Shown: positions 32,266 to 40,367 of the stretch, piece by piece
Numbering within the stretch: the first letter of the stretch is position 1
How the letters are laid out: every line of letters begins with the position of its first letter
From: Microlunatus elymi
Lineage (GTDB): Bacteria > Actinomycetota > Actinomycetes > Propionibacteriales > Propionibacteriaceae
NCBI RefSeq assembly: GCF_007362775.1
Contig: NZ_CP041692.1
Span: 248,001-312,000, forward strand
Direction: 5' to 3'
Length of the DNA stretch: 64,000 nt
The notes under the pieces: model-generated
The model's database searches: none
Told to the model about the DNA's origin: nothing
The model's input: only the letters and a program-made list of their open reading frames with translations
Program-made: the position numbers and the translations under genes

Positions 32266-33163
32266 CGCGATCACCGCCCGGCCACATCCCCGCCGAGAGC
32301 CAGCCGCCGGCGCCGATCGGCATCGGTTCCCGCGGATCCTCCAGCCGGGTCTGCCGCCGTCGGATCGTGGCGTTGAGATCGTCGACGGCGGCCTGCAGCG
32401 ATCGCACCAGCGGAGACCGGTCGAATCGTCGAGGGCGGCGCGCTCCGTCGGAGAACACCCGCGCCGACTCCGGGTCGTCGGCGATCACCGACACCGCGGG
32501 CAGGCCGAGCTGCCGGGCGATCTCCCGCCGCCCGTACGGCTGGTTCTCACCCCGCAGGATCAGGCCGAGGTTCGGCTCGCCGGCACTGCGTTCTCGCAGG
32601 GTTGTCGCCGCGTTCCGCGCGGCCGCGACCGAGCGGAGATCCGAGGCCAGCATCAGCGCCACCAGATCCGCCCGGTCGACCAGTGGCTGGGGCAATCCCT
32701 GTGCGTCCATCCGGCCGGCGTCGAGCAGCACGTCGATGCCGGCTCTGCCGTAGTCGACCAGTGCGTCGGCGAGGTCGGCCCAGACCGATGAGAACAGCGC
32801 CGCGTTGGCCGGCCGGACGAACCCCGGGAGCAGCCTTCGGCTCGACGCGGCAGTCGAGTGGTCGGCGGCGTCGGCCTGCGCAGCGGGCTCGACCGCACCG
32901 GCAACCGGCTGATCGGTCAGCGGCACCGTTTCGTCACTGATCACCTCGACCAGGCGGCGGCGGTCGCGATGTGCCTCTGCGACCCGCTGCAGTCCCTTCT
33001 CGGTCGGCAACTGCCCGCGCAGATAACCGGCCAGTACGGCTTGAAAGGCACCCGGATCGGCGTCGACCAGAATCGCCGACCGATGCCAGGCGAGCGTCAG
33101 GCCGACCGCTGTGCTGGTGACTCCCGGCGATCCGGCGGCGGAGGTCAGCACGATCAGCGCCAT
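32258..33163 (-). CDS. CpaE/MinD-like P-loop protein with degenerate Walker A
   Basis: 301 residues. The first strand and loop read 'ALIVLTSAAGSPGVTSTAVGLTLAWHRSAILVDADPGAFQAVLAGYL', the position of the deviant Walker A (KGGxGKTT) of MinD/CpaE proteins, but both lysines are missing. 'ILVDADPG' retains the MinD switch-like Asp and 'IDVLLDAGRMD' a Walker-B-like strand. CpaE-like proteins localise Tad machines at the cell pole or division site. With the lysines absent, ATP hydrolysis is doubtful. It follows the SAF gene by 1 bp. Confidence 0.85.
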   Translation of the reverse strand: MALIVLTSAAGSPGVTSTAVGLTLAWHRSAILVDADPGAFQAVLAGYLRGQLPTEKGLQRVAEAHRDRRRLVEVISDETVPLTDQPVAGAVEPAAQADAADHSTAASSRRLLPGFVRPANAALFSSVWADLADALVDYGRAGIDVLLDAGRMDAQGLPQPLVDRADLVALMLASDLRSVAAARNAATTLRERSAGEPNLGLILRGENQPYGRREIARQLGLPAVSVIADDPESARVFSDGARRPRRFDRSPLVRSLQAAVDDLNATIRRRQTRLEDPREPMPIGAGGWLSAGMWPGGDRDA

Positions 33164-33164
33164 C

Positions 33165-33884
33165 TCACCGCTCCGACTCGCGGATCACGACCACCCGGTC
33201 CTCGGCCGCGTACGCAGCCGCGTCGATCGCCTGTCGGGCGTCCAGTTCGATGTTCAGGTAGATGCCGTCGTCCAACCGCTCGGAGCTGACGACGGCGGCG
33301 GTGATGGTCGGGAGCTGATCGGACCCGGATGCCGGCTGAGCGGTCGCCACCGGTGGAGCTGCGGCGTCCGAATCGGCCGATCCGGCGCCGGCGGCCGACG
33401 CCGGCAGCACCACCAGTCGGATCGGACTGCCCGGGGTCAGAAAGCCACTGGGTGCGCGGCCGATCGCGACCCGAATGCCGACCACGCTCTTGCTCTTGGC
33501 CGGCGGCAGATTGTCGGTGGTGGCATCTGCCGGGAGCAGCGAGCCGGCGACCAGGTCGTAGGCGGCGACCTGACCGACCAGTGACGGCAACCGATCCGCC
33601 GGCACGGCCTGGGCCCCGCCGATGTCGCCGACCGAAACAACCGCCAGATCGTCGGCGCCGATCGTGGTCCCCCGCGTAACCGTATGCCGGATCGCCACCA
33701 CCTGATGCGATTCGGAGAGCTGCGAATAGAGAAAGAACGAAGCCAGCGCACCCAGGCAGATCGCCACGATACCCAGCGCGATCCAGCGGGGATTTCGTCT
33801 GGTCCGGACGCGCGGTCCGACCGGCAGCTGCGGCACCGCGGCCGGCACCGTCGAGGTGTCCGGCATCCGTTCATCAATAGCCAT
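33165..33884 (-). CDS. SAF-domain protein (CpaB/RcpC-like)
   Basis: 239 residues with a single N-terminal TM ('PRWIALGIVAICLGALASFFLYSQL') and an extracytoplasmic SAF domain ('VVAIRHTVTRGTTIGADDLAVVSVGDIGGAQAVPADRLPSLVGQVAAYDLVAGSLL'). CpaB/RcpC proteins in Tad systems bind peptidoglycan or pilus glycan and support fibre export. The ATG at 33884 has GGGAGG ~8 bp upstream. First structural gene of the pilus operon. Confidence 0.88.
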   Translation of the reverse strand: MAIDERMPDTSTVPAAVPQLPVGPRVRTRRNPRWIALGIVAICLGALASFFLYSQLSESHQVVAIRHTVTRGTTIGADDLAVVSVGDIGGAQAVPADRLPSLVGQVAAYDLVAGSLLPADATTDNLPPAKSKSVVGIRVAIGRAPSGFLTPGSPIRLVVLPASAAGAGSADSDAAAPPVATAQPASGSDQLPTITAAVVSSERLDDGIYLNIELDARQAIDAAAYAAEDRVVVIRESER

Positions 33885-34097
33885 CCTGGGGCCCTCCCAT
33901 ACTGCTCGGGCCCAGAGCCCGCCATTGCTCAGCGCCTGCCGATCCGTGGATCGAACAGGGGATCAAAGGATTGGTTGTGCCCGAACAGAATGTCAAGCGA
34001 ATGCGGCTAATTGACGATTTCCAAAGGCCTTCTTCAAATTCAATGCCCGCAAAATTGGTGGTGAGGCTTGAGCCGCGATCGGGCGATGAGGACCGCA
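33885..34097 (-). promoter_or_regulatory. Lower-GC leader of the tad operon
   Basis: 213 bp between the sigma-like gene and the SAF gene, visibly richer in A+T than its surroundings. On the minus strand a TTGACA (33996-33991) is a good -35 candidate, but no convincing -10 is found 16-18 bp beyond it. A 75-codon frame crosses this stretch with stop-start overlaps at both ends (see findings). Confidence 0.35.
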
Positions 34098-34982
34098 TCA
34101 TGCGGCCTCGGCGATCACGGCGGCGTGCGCGGCCAACTTGCGGATGGCCCTGCTGCAGCGGAAGCGAACCGTCTCGGCCGTCAGGCCGAATCGGCGGCCG
34201 GCCTCGGCGCTGGACAGGACCTCCACATAGACGCTGAGCAGCAGGTTTCGGGTCGCTTCGTCGATGAGCTCCAGCTCAGCCGCCGCTCGGAGCACCCGGC
34301 GGGCGTTCAGATCGGTTACCTCCTCGGTTCCCGATCGACCGAAGCCGGCCAGCTCCAATTCCCGGGCGGACAGCGGGAGAGTTGCGATCGAACCGGACGC
34401 GGTGGACGCGTCGCGAGTCACCTGCTTCAGGGTGTCCAGCGCGAGGTTGGCCGCTATCCGGCGTGGCCGATGCACCAGCGGGTAGCTGCCGATCCTCGCC
34501 CACAACTGGCCGACATAGTCCTCGATCCGATGGCGGTGATCGCGCCGCGCCATCGTCACCAGCTTGCCGAGCATGGTCTGCAGCACGATCCGGCCGGCCA
34601 GCTCACCGCCCGGCGAACGGCGCCGGACACCTGCCCCGAGATCGGCCGTGTCCTGTTGATGAATCACGATCAGGGCCGCCAGCACGGCATCCGGGTTGTC
34701 CCGAATCGCGGTCAGCACGTCGGCCGCGGTGCGGCAACCGGCCAACGCCGGATGCTCGGTGAGCCACCTCCGGATCTCGGCGCGGCTGTAGCTCGCCAGC
34801 CAGCGATCCTGATCGAACTGCGACCATTCGACATTCAGGGCATCGATGAGCGCGAAACGGGACGTACCCGGGCGCGCAGAGCGCGTCTCGACGACGCGCG
34901 CTGGGCGCGACTGATCGACGCACCTGGGGCGCGAGCCGCCCGCGGGTTGAGCGCGGCTGCCGACTGCTGACGTCACCGACAT
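34098..34982 (-). CDS. Sigma-region-4-like DNA-binding regulator upstream of the tad operon
   Basis: 294 residues; ATG 34982 has GAAGGA six bases upstream. The C-terminal ~45 residues form a sigma-70 region 4-type HTH ('DEATRNLLLSVYVEVLSSAEAGRRFGLTAETVRFRCSRAIRKLAAH'). The middle ('LDALNVEWSQFDQDRWLASYSRAEIRRWLTEHPAL...VLTAIRDNPDAVLAALIVIHQQDTAD...YVGQLWARIGSYPLVHRPRRIAANLALDTLKQV') is helical and may act like region 2 but lacks an obvious ECF signature. It is the first gene on the strand leading into the pilus genes and probably controls them. Function is inference from HTH and position. Confidence 0.72.
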   Translation of the reverse strand: MSVTSAVGSRAQPAGGSRPRCVDQSRPARVVETRSARPGTSRFALIDALNVEWSQFDQDRWLASYSRAEIRRWLTEHPALAGCRTAADVLTAIRDNPDAVLAALIVIHQQDTADLGAGVRRRSPGGELAGRIVLQTMLGKLVTMARRDHRHRIEDYVGQLWARIGSYPLVHRPRRIAANLALDTLKQVTRDASTASGSIATLPLSARELELAGFGRSGTEEVTDLNARRVLRAAAELELIDEATRNLLLSVYVEVLSSAEAGRRFGLTAETVRFRCSRAIRKLAAHAAVIAEAA

Positions 34983-35638
34983 GGTGTCCTTCGTGGGTTG
35001 GCCGTTTCCGACCTACGTCACACTGCTCCCACGGTGTTGGCAGGAGTGTTGTCCGGCCCTGCGACGTTGTTGTCCGAGAAGCCGAGTTGTTGCCCGCTGC
35101 GGTCACCATGACTCGGCACCCCCGACTCTGCACCTGCTTGCAGTTCGTGCGCGAGAACACCGGGCTGTCGGCGGCTGCGGTCAGCCAAACGTCGGCCTGC
35201 CGAAACCCTTGGTTGAATCTGATCGCATCTGGCTGGATATTTCCGATCCGGGTGAGCAGGGTGATCGGTAGCGAAATTCGGGTGCCCTGGGGAGAGCGAC
35301 CCGATTCGCCCATCAGTGGCCCAGGGGGGATGGGACCAACTGAAGGCCAGTTGCCGCTGTTCGTGATTCCGCCTCAGGCGAAGTGATCTCGGGCTCCGGT
35401 GGCTGATGACGTGGGTCGGCCCCCGCGATCAAGCGCCGGGGCCGACTCACCACGTACAGGACTCACCACGCACAGGGGGTCGACCGCCGATACGCGGCGA
35501 TCGGGCCAAGCCGTGGCAGACTGTTCCAGGCCTCGCGCCAGCCCCGACCGGTACGTGGCGGGTCGCGGAGCCGCGGGCCGGGCGTTGTTCTTGATGACCG
35601 GTATGCCTTCCAGTAGTAGGACGAGGAGCGGAGCCGGG
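34983..35638. other. 656-bp gene-free spacer with hairpin
   Basis: Divergent spacer between the sigma-like gene and the Wzm-type permease. A strong hairpin (GTCGGCCCC 35415-35423, GGGGCCGAC 35438-35446) and two tandem copies of ACTCACCACG(T/C)ACAGG (35445-35476) occupy the distal part of the permease leader. No family-like ORF on either strand and no tRNA. The ~190 bp between the hairpin and the start codon could form a structured leader. Confidence 0.55.
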
Positions 35639-36517
35639 ATGCCAGTTCAGGGCGCGCCGACGCAGACCGCCGTCTATCAGCAGTTCACCCCGCACCGGGT
35701 CGGACTACCCAACCTGATCGACTACTTCCGCAATCTGTGGCAGCGGCGCGAGTTCGCCGACGAGATGAGCCGGTCCCGGCTGCGTGGGGCCAACACCAAC
35801 ACCTTCTTCGGCCAGGCCTGGCTGCTGCTCGATCCGCTGCTGCAGGCAGCGGTCTACTTCCTGCTGATCATGCTGGTCCGCGGTGGTTTCCATCACCTCG
35901 ATTCGGCCAAGCAGTTGATCGCGCACCTGACCGGATCGCTGTTCGCCTTCCGGATCGCGCAGACGGCGCTCAGCACCGGTGCGAAGTCGGTGACCACGGC
36001 CGGCAAGGTGCTGCTGAACACGAACTTCCCGCGGTTGCTCATTCCGCTCTCAGCCGTACGCACGACCTTCTTCCGCTTCCTGCCGACGATCCCGCTGTAT
36101 CTGGCGATTCATCTGGTGGTCGGCGGGCCGTGGTCCTGGCGGATGTTGCTGTCGATCTACTTCCTGCTCTGCATCCTGGTCTTCTCGATGGGACTGGCCG
36201 CACTGGTGGCCACGGTGAACGTCTACTTCCGCGACACCGCCAGCTTCCTGCCGTACCTGTCGCGGCTATGGATGTACATGTCGCCGATCCTGTGGCTGCC
36301 GACCCAGCTGGATCGCTATCCGGCACTGCTGCAGAGCGTGATCCAGCTCAATCCGATGTTCAGCATGCTCGGCGGGTACTCCGAGTTGTTGCAGAAGTCG
36401 AATTGGCCCGACCCGTACATGTGGTTCAGCAGCGCCGGTTGGGCGCTCGCGACGATGGTCGTAGGATTCCTGTTCTTCATCTCCAGGGAGCGTGATTTCG
36501 CTGTCCGTGTCCTCTGA
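35639..36517 (+). CDS. ABC-2 type permease for polysaccharide/teichoic acid export (Wzm/TagG-like)
   Basis: 292 residues, six TM helices. The N-terminal amphipathic lead 'LPNLIDYFRNLWQRREFADEMSRSRLRGANTNTFFGQAWLLLDPLLQAAVYFLLI' is typical of Wzm/TagG/RfbD permeases, as is 'VYFRDTASFLPYLSRLWMYMSPILW' and the C-terminal 'LNPMFSMLGGYSELL'. ATG 35639 is chosen for GAGGAG upstream and for the fit to family N-termini; two earlier ATGs exist. The ATPase gene overlaps its 3' end. It exports an undecaprenyl-linked wall glycopolymer. Confidence 0.92.
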   Translation: MPVQGAPTQTAVYQQFTPHRVGLPNLIDYFRNLWQRREFADEMSRSRLRGANTNTFFGQAWLLLDPLLQAAVYFLLIMLVRGGFHHLDSAKQLIAHLTGSLFAFRIAQTALSTGAKSVTTAGKVLLNTNFPRLLIPLSAVRTTFFRFLPTIPLYLAIHLVVGGPWSWRMLLSIYFLLCILVFSMGLAALVATVNVYFRDTASFLPYLSRLWMYMSPILWLPTQLDRYPALLQSVIQLNPMFSMLGGYSELLQKSNWPDPYMWFSSAGWALATMVVGFLFFISRERDFAVRVL

Positions 36518-37949
36518 GTCACCGGACCGGCCGAACGACCCGTCGGCCCGCTCCGGCGAGGTCCGCCCGCGTCGCGCCCTGGCTTCCGATCAGCAGGAAC
36601 CGGCCTCGCCGCCGACCCCCGTCCGGTTGCCCGCCCGGTCGGCGTCCGACGGACCGCGCCGTGGAGCCACGCCGTCGCCGGCCGATGATGCGGATACCCA
36701 GATCTGGCGTTGGACCGACGCGCCTGATGCCTCGATCCAGGAAGCTGACCGGACCGGTCATCGCCCTGTCGAGGGCAGGCGGACGGCCTCCGGGGCCGAA
36801 GACGCCGGATCGGAGACTGCCGGACGGGCCGAATCCGCCGGGGCCGAAGCCGCCGAGGCCGTGCCCGCCAAGCCCGCACAACCGAAGCCGGCACAGGCCA
36901 CAGCAGCCCAGGCCGAGCAACCGCAGGCCAAGCAGGCCCCAGGCAAGCAGGCCCAAACCAAGAACCGGCAGCCGAAACCCGCCCAGGGCAAGGGCGCCCA
37001 GGGCAAGGGCGGACAGGCCAAGCCCGGGCAGGGCAAGGGCGGCAAGGCGAAGGCAGGGCAGCAGACCAAGCAGGCCGCACTGCCCACCCGGCGGAAGAAG
37101 TTCCGCGTGCTGCAGGGCATGGGACCGATGGAGCCCCGGCCGGAGATTCCGGACCAGTCCCACCTGCCGCCGGAGCAGCGGACGGACCTCGCGGTCCGCG
37201 TCAACGACCTGTACGTGAACTACCGCACCAGCTTCGAGAAGAAGCCGACGCTGCGGCAGGCACTGATGCGATTCGGCCGCGGTCAGCGGGCGGTTCGCGA
37301 GGTGGAGGCGCTCAAGGGGATCAGCTTCGAGGTCCGCACCGGCACCTCGATGGGAATCATCGGCGCCAACGGCGCCGGCAAGTCCACCCTGATGCGAACG
37401 ATGTCGGGCATCCTGTCGCCGACCAAGGGCAGCGTCGAGGTCTGGGGCCAGGCCAGCACCCTGCTCGCGCTCGGCGTCGGCTTCAACAACAACCTGTCCG
37501 GCCGGGAGAACATCATCCTCGGCGGACTCGCGGCCGGCCTGTCCCGCGAGGAGGTCGAGGAACGCGCCAACGAGATCGCCGAATGGACCGAGCTCGGTGA
37601 CTTCATCGACATGCCGATGCGCAGCTACTCCTCCGGCATGTTCTCCCGGGTCTCGTTCTCGGTGGCCGTGCACATGGAACCGGACATCCTGATGATCGAC
37701 GAGGCGCTGTCCACCGGCGACGCGCACTTCCGCGAGAAGGCCAGCGCCAAGATGGCCGAGCTGCGGTCCAAGGCGCGGGCGATGTTCCTGGTCAGCCACG
37801 GGTTGGGTTCGATCAAGGAACTCTGCGATGAGGCGATCTGGATCGACAAGGGTCACCTGAAGAAGGCGGGCAAGCCCGACGAGGTGGTCGAGGCCTACCT
37901 CGACTTCATGCAGGCGAAGCGCTCGGCCACCACCCTCGAAGACATCTGA
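36492..37949 (+). CDS. ABC transporter ATP-binding protein (Wzt/TagH-like) with long Ala/Lys/Gln/Pro-rich N-terminal region
   Basis: 485 residues from GTG 36492 (GTG 36507 also possible). The first ~215 residues are low-complexity: acidic/Pro-rich, then from ~118 to 196 a run of KPAQ-, AQGKG- and GQAK-type repeats with net positive charge. The ATPase domain follows: 'YRTSFEKKPTLRQALMRFGRG', Walker A 'GANGAGKST', 'LGVGFNNNLSGRENI', signature 'YSSGMFSR', Walker B 'ILMIDEALSTGD', H-loop 'LVSHG'. It lacks the C-terminal glycan-binding domain of O-antigen Wzt, like TagH exporters. It works with the upstream permease. Confidence 0.92.
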   Translation: MISLSVSSESPDRPNDPSARSGEVRPRRALASDQQEPASPPTPVRLPARSASDGPRRGATPSPADDADTQIWRWTDAPDASIQEADRTGHRPVEGRRTASGAEDAGSETAGRAESAGAEAAEAVPAKPAQPKPAQATAAQAEQPQAKQAPGKQAQTKNRQPKPAQGKGAQGKGGQAKPGQGKGGKAKAGQQTKQAALPTRRKKFRVLQGMGPMEPRPEIPDQSHLPPEQRTDLAVRVNDLYVNYRTSFEKKPTLRQALMRFGRGQRAVREVEALKGISFEVRTGTSMGIIGANGAGKSTLMRTMSGILSPTKGSVEVWGQASTLLALGVGFNNNLSGRENIILGGLAAGLSREEVEERANEIAEWTELGDFIDMPMRSYSSGMFSRVSFSVAVHMEPDILMIDEALSTGDAHFREKASAKMAELRSKARAMFLVSHGLGSIKELCDEAIWIDKGHLKKAGKPDEVVEAYLDFMQAKRSATTLEDI

Positions 37950-37995
37950 GCCGCCTGCGCCGAAACGCACGACTCGTACGCCGACCGTCCCCGGC

Positions 37996-38385
37996 TCAGC
38001 CCTCGGCGAGCCGCTTGTCCAGGAAGAACTTCAGGTCGCCGGTCTCGCCGTCCTTGCCGCCGCGTCCGACCACCATCGGCGGCGGGCTCGGCTGCAGTCG
38101 TACGCCGCGGAGCCGTTCGGCCAGGCCGCCGGGCACCACCAGCTGGTAGTAGCCGCCGTCGGTGCCGATGGCGATGCTGTGATCGCGGCGCAGATACCAG
38201 CCCGCCCGGTCCGTCTTCACCTGCTGGCCGGACAGCAGCCGGGCCCGCAACGGTTCGGCCGCGATCCCGGCCGAGTTCGTGGCCGCGACGAAGTCGTCGA
38301 TCAGCTGCTGCGCACGGGCAGCCTCGGCCCGGCGCGCGCCGGCTGCCAGCTCGGCCCGTCGGGCGGCGTCATCGGCTCGTGCCAC
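37996..38385 (-). CDS. Conserved hypothetical protein
   Basis: 129 residues from GTG 38385. Starts with an Ala/Arg-rich helix ('DDAARRAELAAGARRAEAARAQQLIDDFVAATNSAGI') followed by 'RTDRAGWYLRRDHSIAIGTDGGYYQLVVP'-like strands. No TM or signal peptide. I recognise it as a small actinobacterial protein without known function. Convergent to the Wzt gene and divergent from the LCP gene. Confidence 0.75.
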   Translation of the reverse strand: MARADDAARRAELAAGARRAEAARAQQLIDDFVAATNSAGIAAEPLRARLLSGQQVKTDRAGWYLRRDHSIAIGTDGGYYQLVVPGGLAERLRGVRLQPSPPPMVVGRGGKDGETGDLKFFLDKRLAEG

Positions 38386-38604
38386 CCCGCGATCCTACGG
38401 CCGAGGTCGGCGAGCCAGGTTCGGCGGCAAAGGATTGGCTGAGTACGGCCGTACCGCGATCTCATCCGCGGTTCACACCGATTCATTAGACTGCCCCAAG
38501 CTCGGGGGACCGGCCGCACCCTGTCCAGCGAGCACTCCTGGGGCGGCACGGCCGCACGTGGCCCGTGCGCCCCAACCCCTGACCACGAAACCAGAGGATG
38601 ATTC

Positions 38605-39666
38605 ATGTCATCGAGCACGCCGCCCGACGACCAAGGCCTCGACCTGTTCGAGCGCGACGACTCCGCTCCGGCTCCCCGTCGGGCGCCTCGCCGGCGCTGG
38701 CCGAAGCGGCTGCTGATCACCCTGCTCGCGGTGGTCGTGGTGGTGGTCGCCGCCGGCGTCATCTACGCGTTGTCGATCGAGCGCAGCATCACCGGCAATC
38801 TGAAGCACAGCGACAACCTGCCGCCGGACACCCCGACTGCGGCCGGTCAGTCGCCGCGGCCGGAGAAGCCCAGCAACGACAAGTCGCTGAACTTCGTCCT
38901 GATGGGCTCCGACAGCCGCGACCCGAACAACATGCAGGACAACGGCCGCAGCGACACGCTGATGATCCTGCATCTGGACGCGGACCGGAAGAACGCCTAC
39001 ATCGTGTCCTTCCCCCGCGACATGTACGTGCCGATCCCCGGCCACGGCAAGAGCAAGATCAACGCCGCGTACTCCTGGGGCGGGCCGCAGCTGGCGGTCT
39101 CCACCCTGGAGCAGTTGACCGGCACTCGGATGGATCACGTCGCCCAGGTCAACTTCGAGGGCTTCATCAACCTGACCGACACCCTCGGCGGCGTCACGGT
39201 GACCAACAAGTACGCGTTCAAGTCGCACGGCTACGACTACCCCAAGGGCAAGATCACGTTGCAGGGCGAGAAGGCGCTGTGGTTCGTCCGCGAACGCCAT
39301 CACCTGCCTAACGGTGATCTCGACCGGTCCGCGAACCAGCGCAAGGTCGTCCAGGCGATCATGGCCAAGGGCCTGAGTAGTTCGACGATCAGCAACCCGC
39401 TGAAGTTCAACAGCTTCGTCTCCGGAGTCGCCAAGGACGTCACCGTGGACAACGGTCTGACCAGCAGTGAGATCCGCAACGTCGCCCTGTCGCTGCGGCT
39501 GTCGCCCAGCAACATCGAGCAGATCCAGGCCCCGGTCAGCGGCTTCGCCAACGTGTCCGGCGTGGGCAGCATCGACGTCGTCGACCAGGCCAAGATGAAG
39601 GAACTGGCGAAGGATCTGCGCAAGGACAACCTGGACGCGTACGTGAAGAAGTACCCGAAGGGCTGA
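38605..39666 (+). CDS. LytR-CpsA-Psr (LCP) family glycopolymer transferase
   Basis: 353 residues. A cytoplasmic basic tail, one TM ('KRLLITLLAVVVVVVAAGVIYALSI') and the LCP catalytic domain: 'LNFVLMGSDSRDPN', 'RSDTLMILHLDADRKNAYIVSFPRDMYVPIPG', 'KINAAYSWGGPQLAVSTLEQLTG', 'DHVAQVNFEGFINLTDTLGGV', 'LTLQGEKAL'-like and 'VRERH'. The Asp/Arg set that binds the pyrophosphate lipid is present. LCP enzymes move teichoic acids or arabinogalactan from the lipid carrier to peptidoglycan, which fits the adjacent exporter genes. Confidence 0.94.
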   Translation: MSSSTPPDDQGLDLFERDDSAPAPRRAPRRRWPKRLLITLLAVVVVVVAAGVIYALSIERSITGNLKHSDNLPPDTPTAAGQSPRPEKPSNDKSLNFVLMGSDSRDPNNMQDNGRSDTLMILHLDADRKNAYIVSFPRDMYVPIPGHGKSKINAAYSWGGPQLAVSTLEQLTGTRMDHVAQVNFEGFINLTDTLGGVTVTNKYAFKSHGYDYPKGKITLQGEKALWFVRERHHLPNGDLDRSANQRKVVQAIMAKGLSSSTISNPLKFNSFVSGVAKDVTVDNGLTSSEIRNVALSLRLSPSNIEQIQAPVSGFANVSGVGSIDVVDQAKMKELAKDLRKDNLDAYVKKYPKG

Positions 39667-39678
39667 TCGTCGTACGGT

Positions 39679-39708
39679 GCCCGGGCCTGCATCCTCTGCG
39701 GTCCGGGC
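39679..39708. terminator. Hairpin between convergent LCP and TetR genes
   Basis: GCCCGGGC (39679-39686) and GTCCGGGC (39701-39708) pair at seven of eight positions across a 14-nt loop, in the 44 bp between the two stops. Probable bidirectional terminator. Confidence 0.6.
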
Positions 39709-39710
39709 CG

Positions 39711-40316
39711 CTACGAGCCCAGGCCACGCTCCAGAATGTCGAAGGCCGCGTTGATCGCGGACACCAGGTCGGCGGTGATCTGATCGGCGGAGTCGCCGGC
39801 CAGGGTCCGTTCGACAGCGGCCAGGTAGCCGATCCGGTAGCCCGCAACCGCCAGCGCCGCGGTCAGCCGCGGATGGGGGTCGTCGCTGTGCTCGGCCAAC
39901 AGTCCGGCGAGCAATATCTCCCACTCGTCGACGACCTCCCGAACCCGGGCGCGTAGCGCGGGCGAGTCCTGGACGAGCCGCCAGAAATGCGCGTACGGCT
40001 CCCGCACCCCGCCCAGCGGATGCCGCTGCTCGGCCAACTCCAGCACCAGTCCGCGCAACGCCGCCAACGGCGTGACCCCGGCCCCCCGATCACGAACCGC
40101 GGCGGTGATCAACTCGGCGGCCTGCGGGATCCGGTCGAAGAAGATGTCCTCCTTGCGCGGGAAGTAGTTGAAGACCGTCACCTTGGAGACCTCCGCCGCG
40201 GCGGCGATCTCGTTCACGGTGACGTTGTCGAAGCCACGCTCGGCGAAGAGCCCGGTGGCGATGTCGGAGATCCGTTGCCGGGTCGCCGCCTTCTTCCGTT
40301 CGCGTAGCGAGTCCAC
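39711..40316 (-). CDS. TetR family transcriptional regulator
   Basis: 201 residues. HTH 'RQRISDIATGLFAERGFDNVTVNEIAAAAEVSKVTVFNYFPRKEDIFFDR' is canonical. GTG 40316 is chosen over a TTG at 40340 because TACAAT on the minus strand (40330-40325) is a good -10 placed 8 nt before it, which implies a leaderless mRNA, and because the TTG lies inside the operator. Divergent from the FAD monooxygenase; it likely represses both genes through the palindrome 40331-40357. Confidence 0.92.
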   Translation of the reverse strand: MDSLRERKKAATRQRISDIATGLFAERGFDNVTVNEIAAAAEVSKVTVFNYFPRKEDIFFDRIPQAAELITAAVRDRGAGVTPLAALRGLVLELAEQRHPLGGVREPYAHFWRLVQDSPALRARVREVVDEWEILLAGLLAEHSDDPHPRLTAALAVAGYRIGYLAAVERTLAGDSADQITADLVSAINAAFDILERGLGS

Positions 40317-40330
40317 GAGTGACAATTGTA

Positions 40331-40357
40331 CTTGACTCAATTTTGAACCGAGTTAAG
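40331..40357. promoter_or_regulatory. TetR-type operator in the tetR/monooxygenase divergent promoter
   Basis: A 27-bp dyad with arms CTTRACTCRRTT (left CTTGACTCAATT, right read in reverse CTTAACTCGGTT). It covers the -35-like TTGACT of the monooxygenase and ends at its AAGGA ribosome site, and abuts the -10 of the regulator on the other strand. Placement fits repression of both genes. Confidence 0.7.
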
Positions 40358-40367
40358 GATTATTCGC

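Noticed and set aside
23691-33884. Type II or type IV secretion system instead of Tad pilus
   Set aside because: The combination of CpaF-type ATPase, paired TadB/TadC, SAF protein and TadE/TadG proteins is specific to Tad loci; no secretin, VirB or conjugation genes are present.
34983-35638. Riboswitch in the Wzm leader
   Set aside because: A hairpin and two short repeats are present, but nothing matches a riboswitch class I know.
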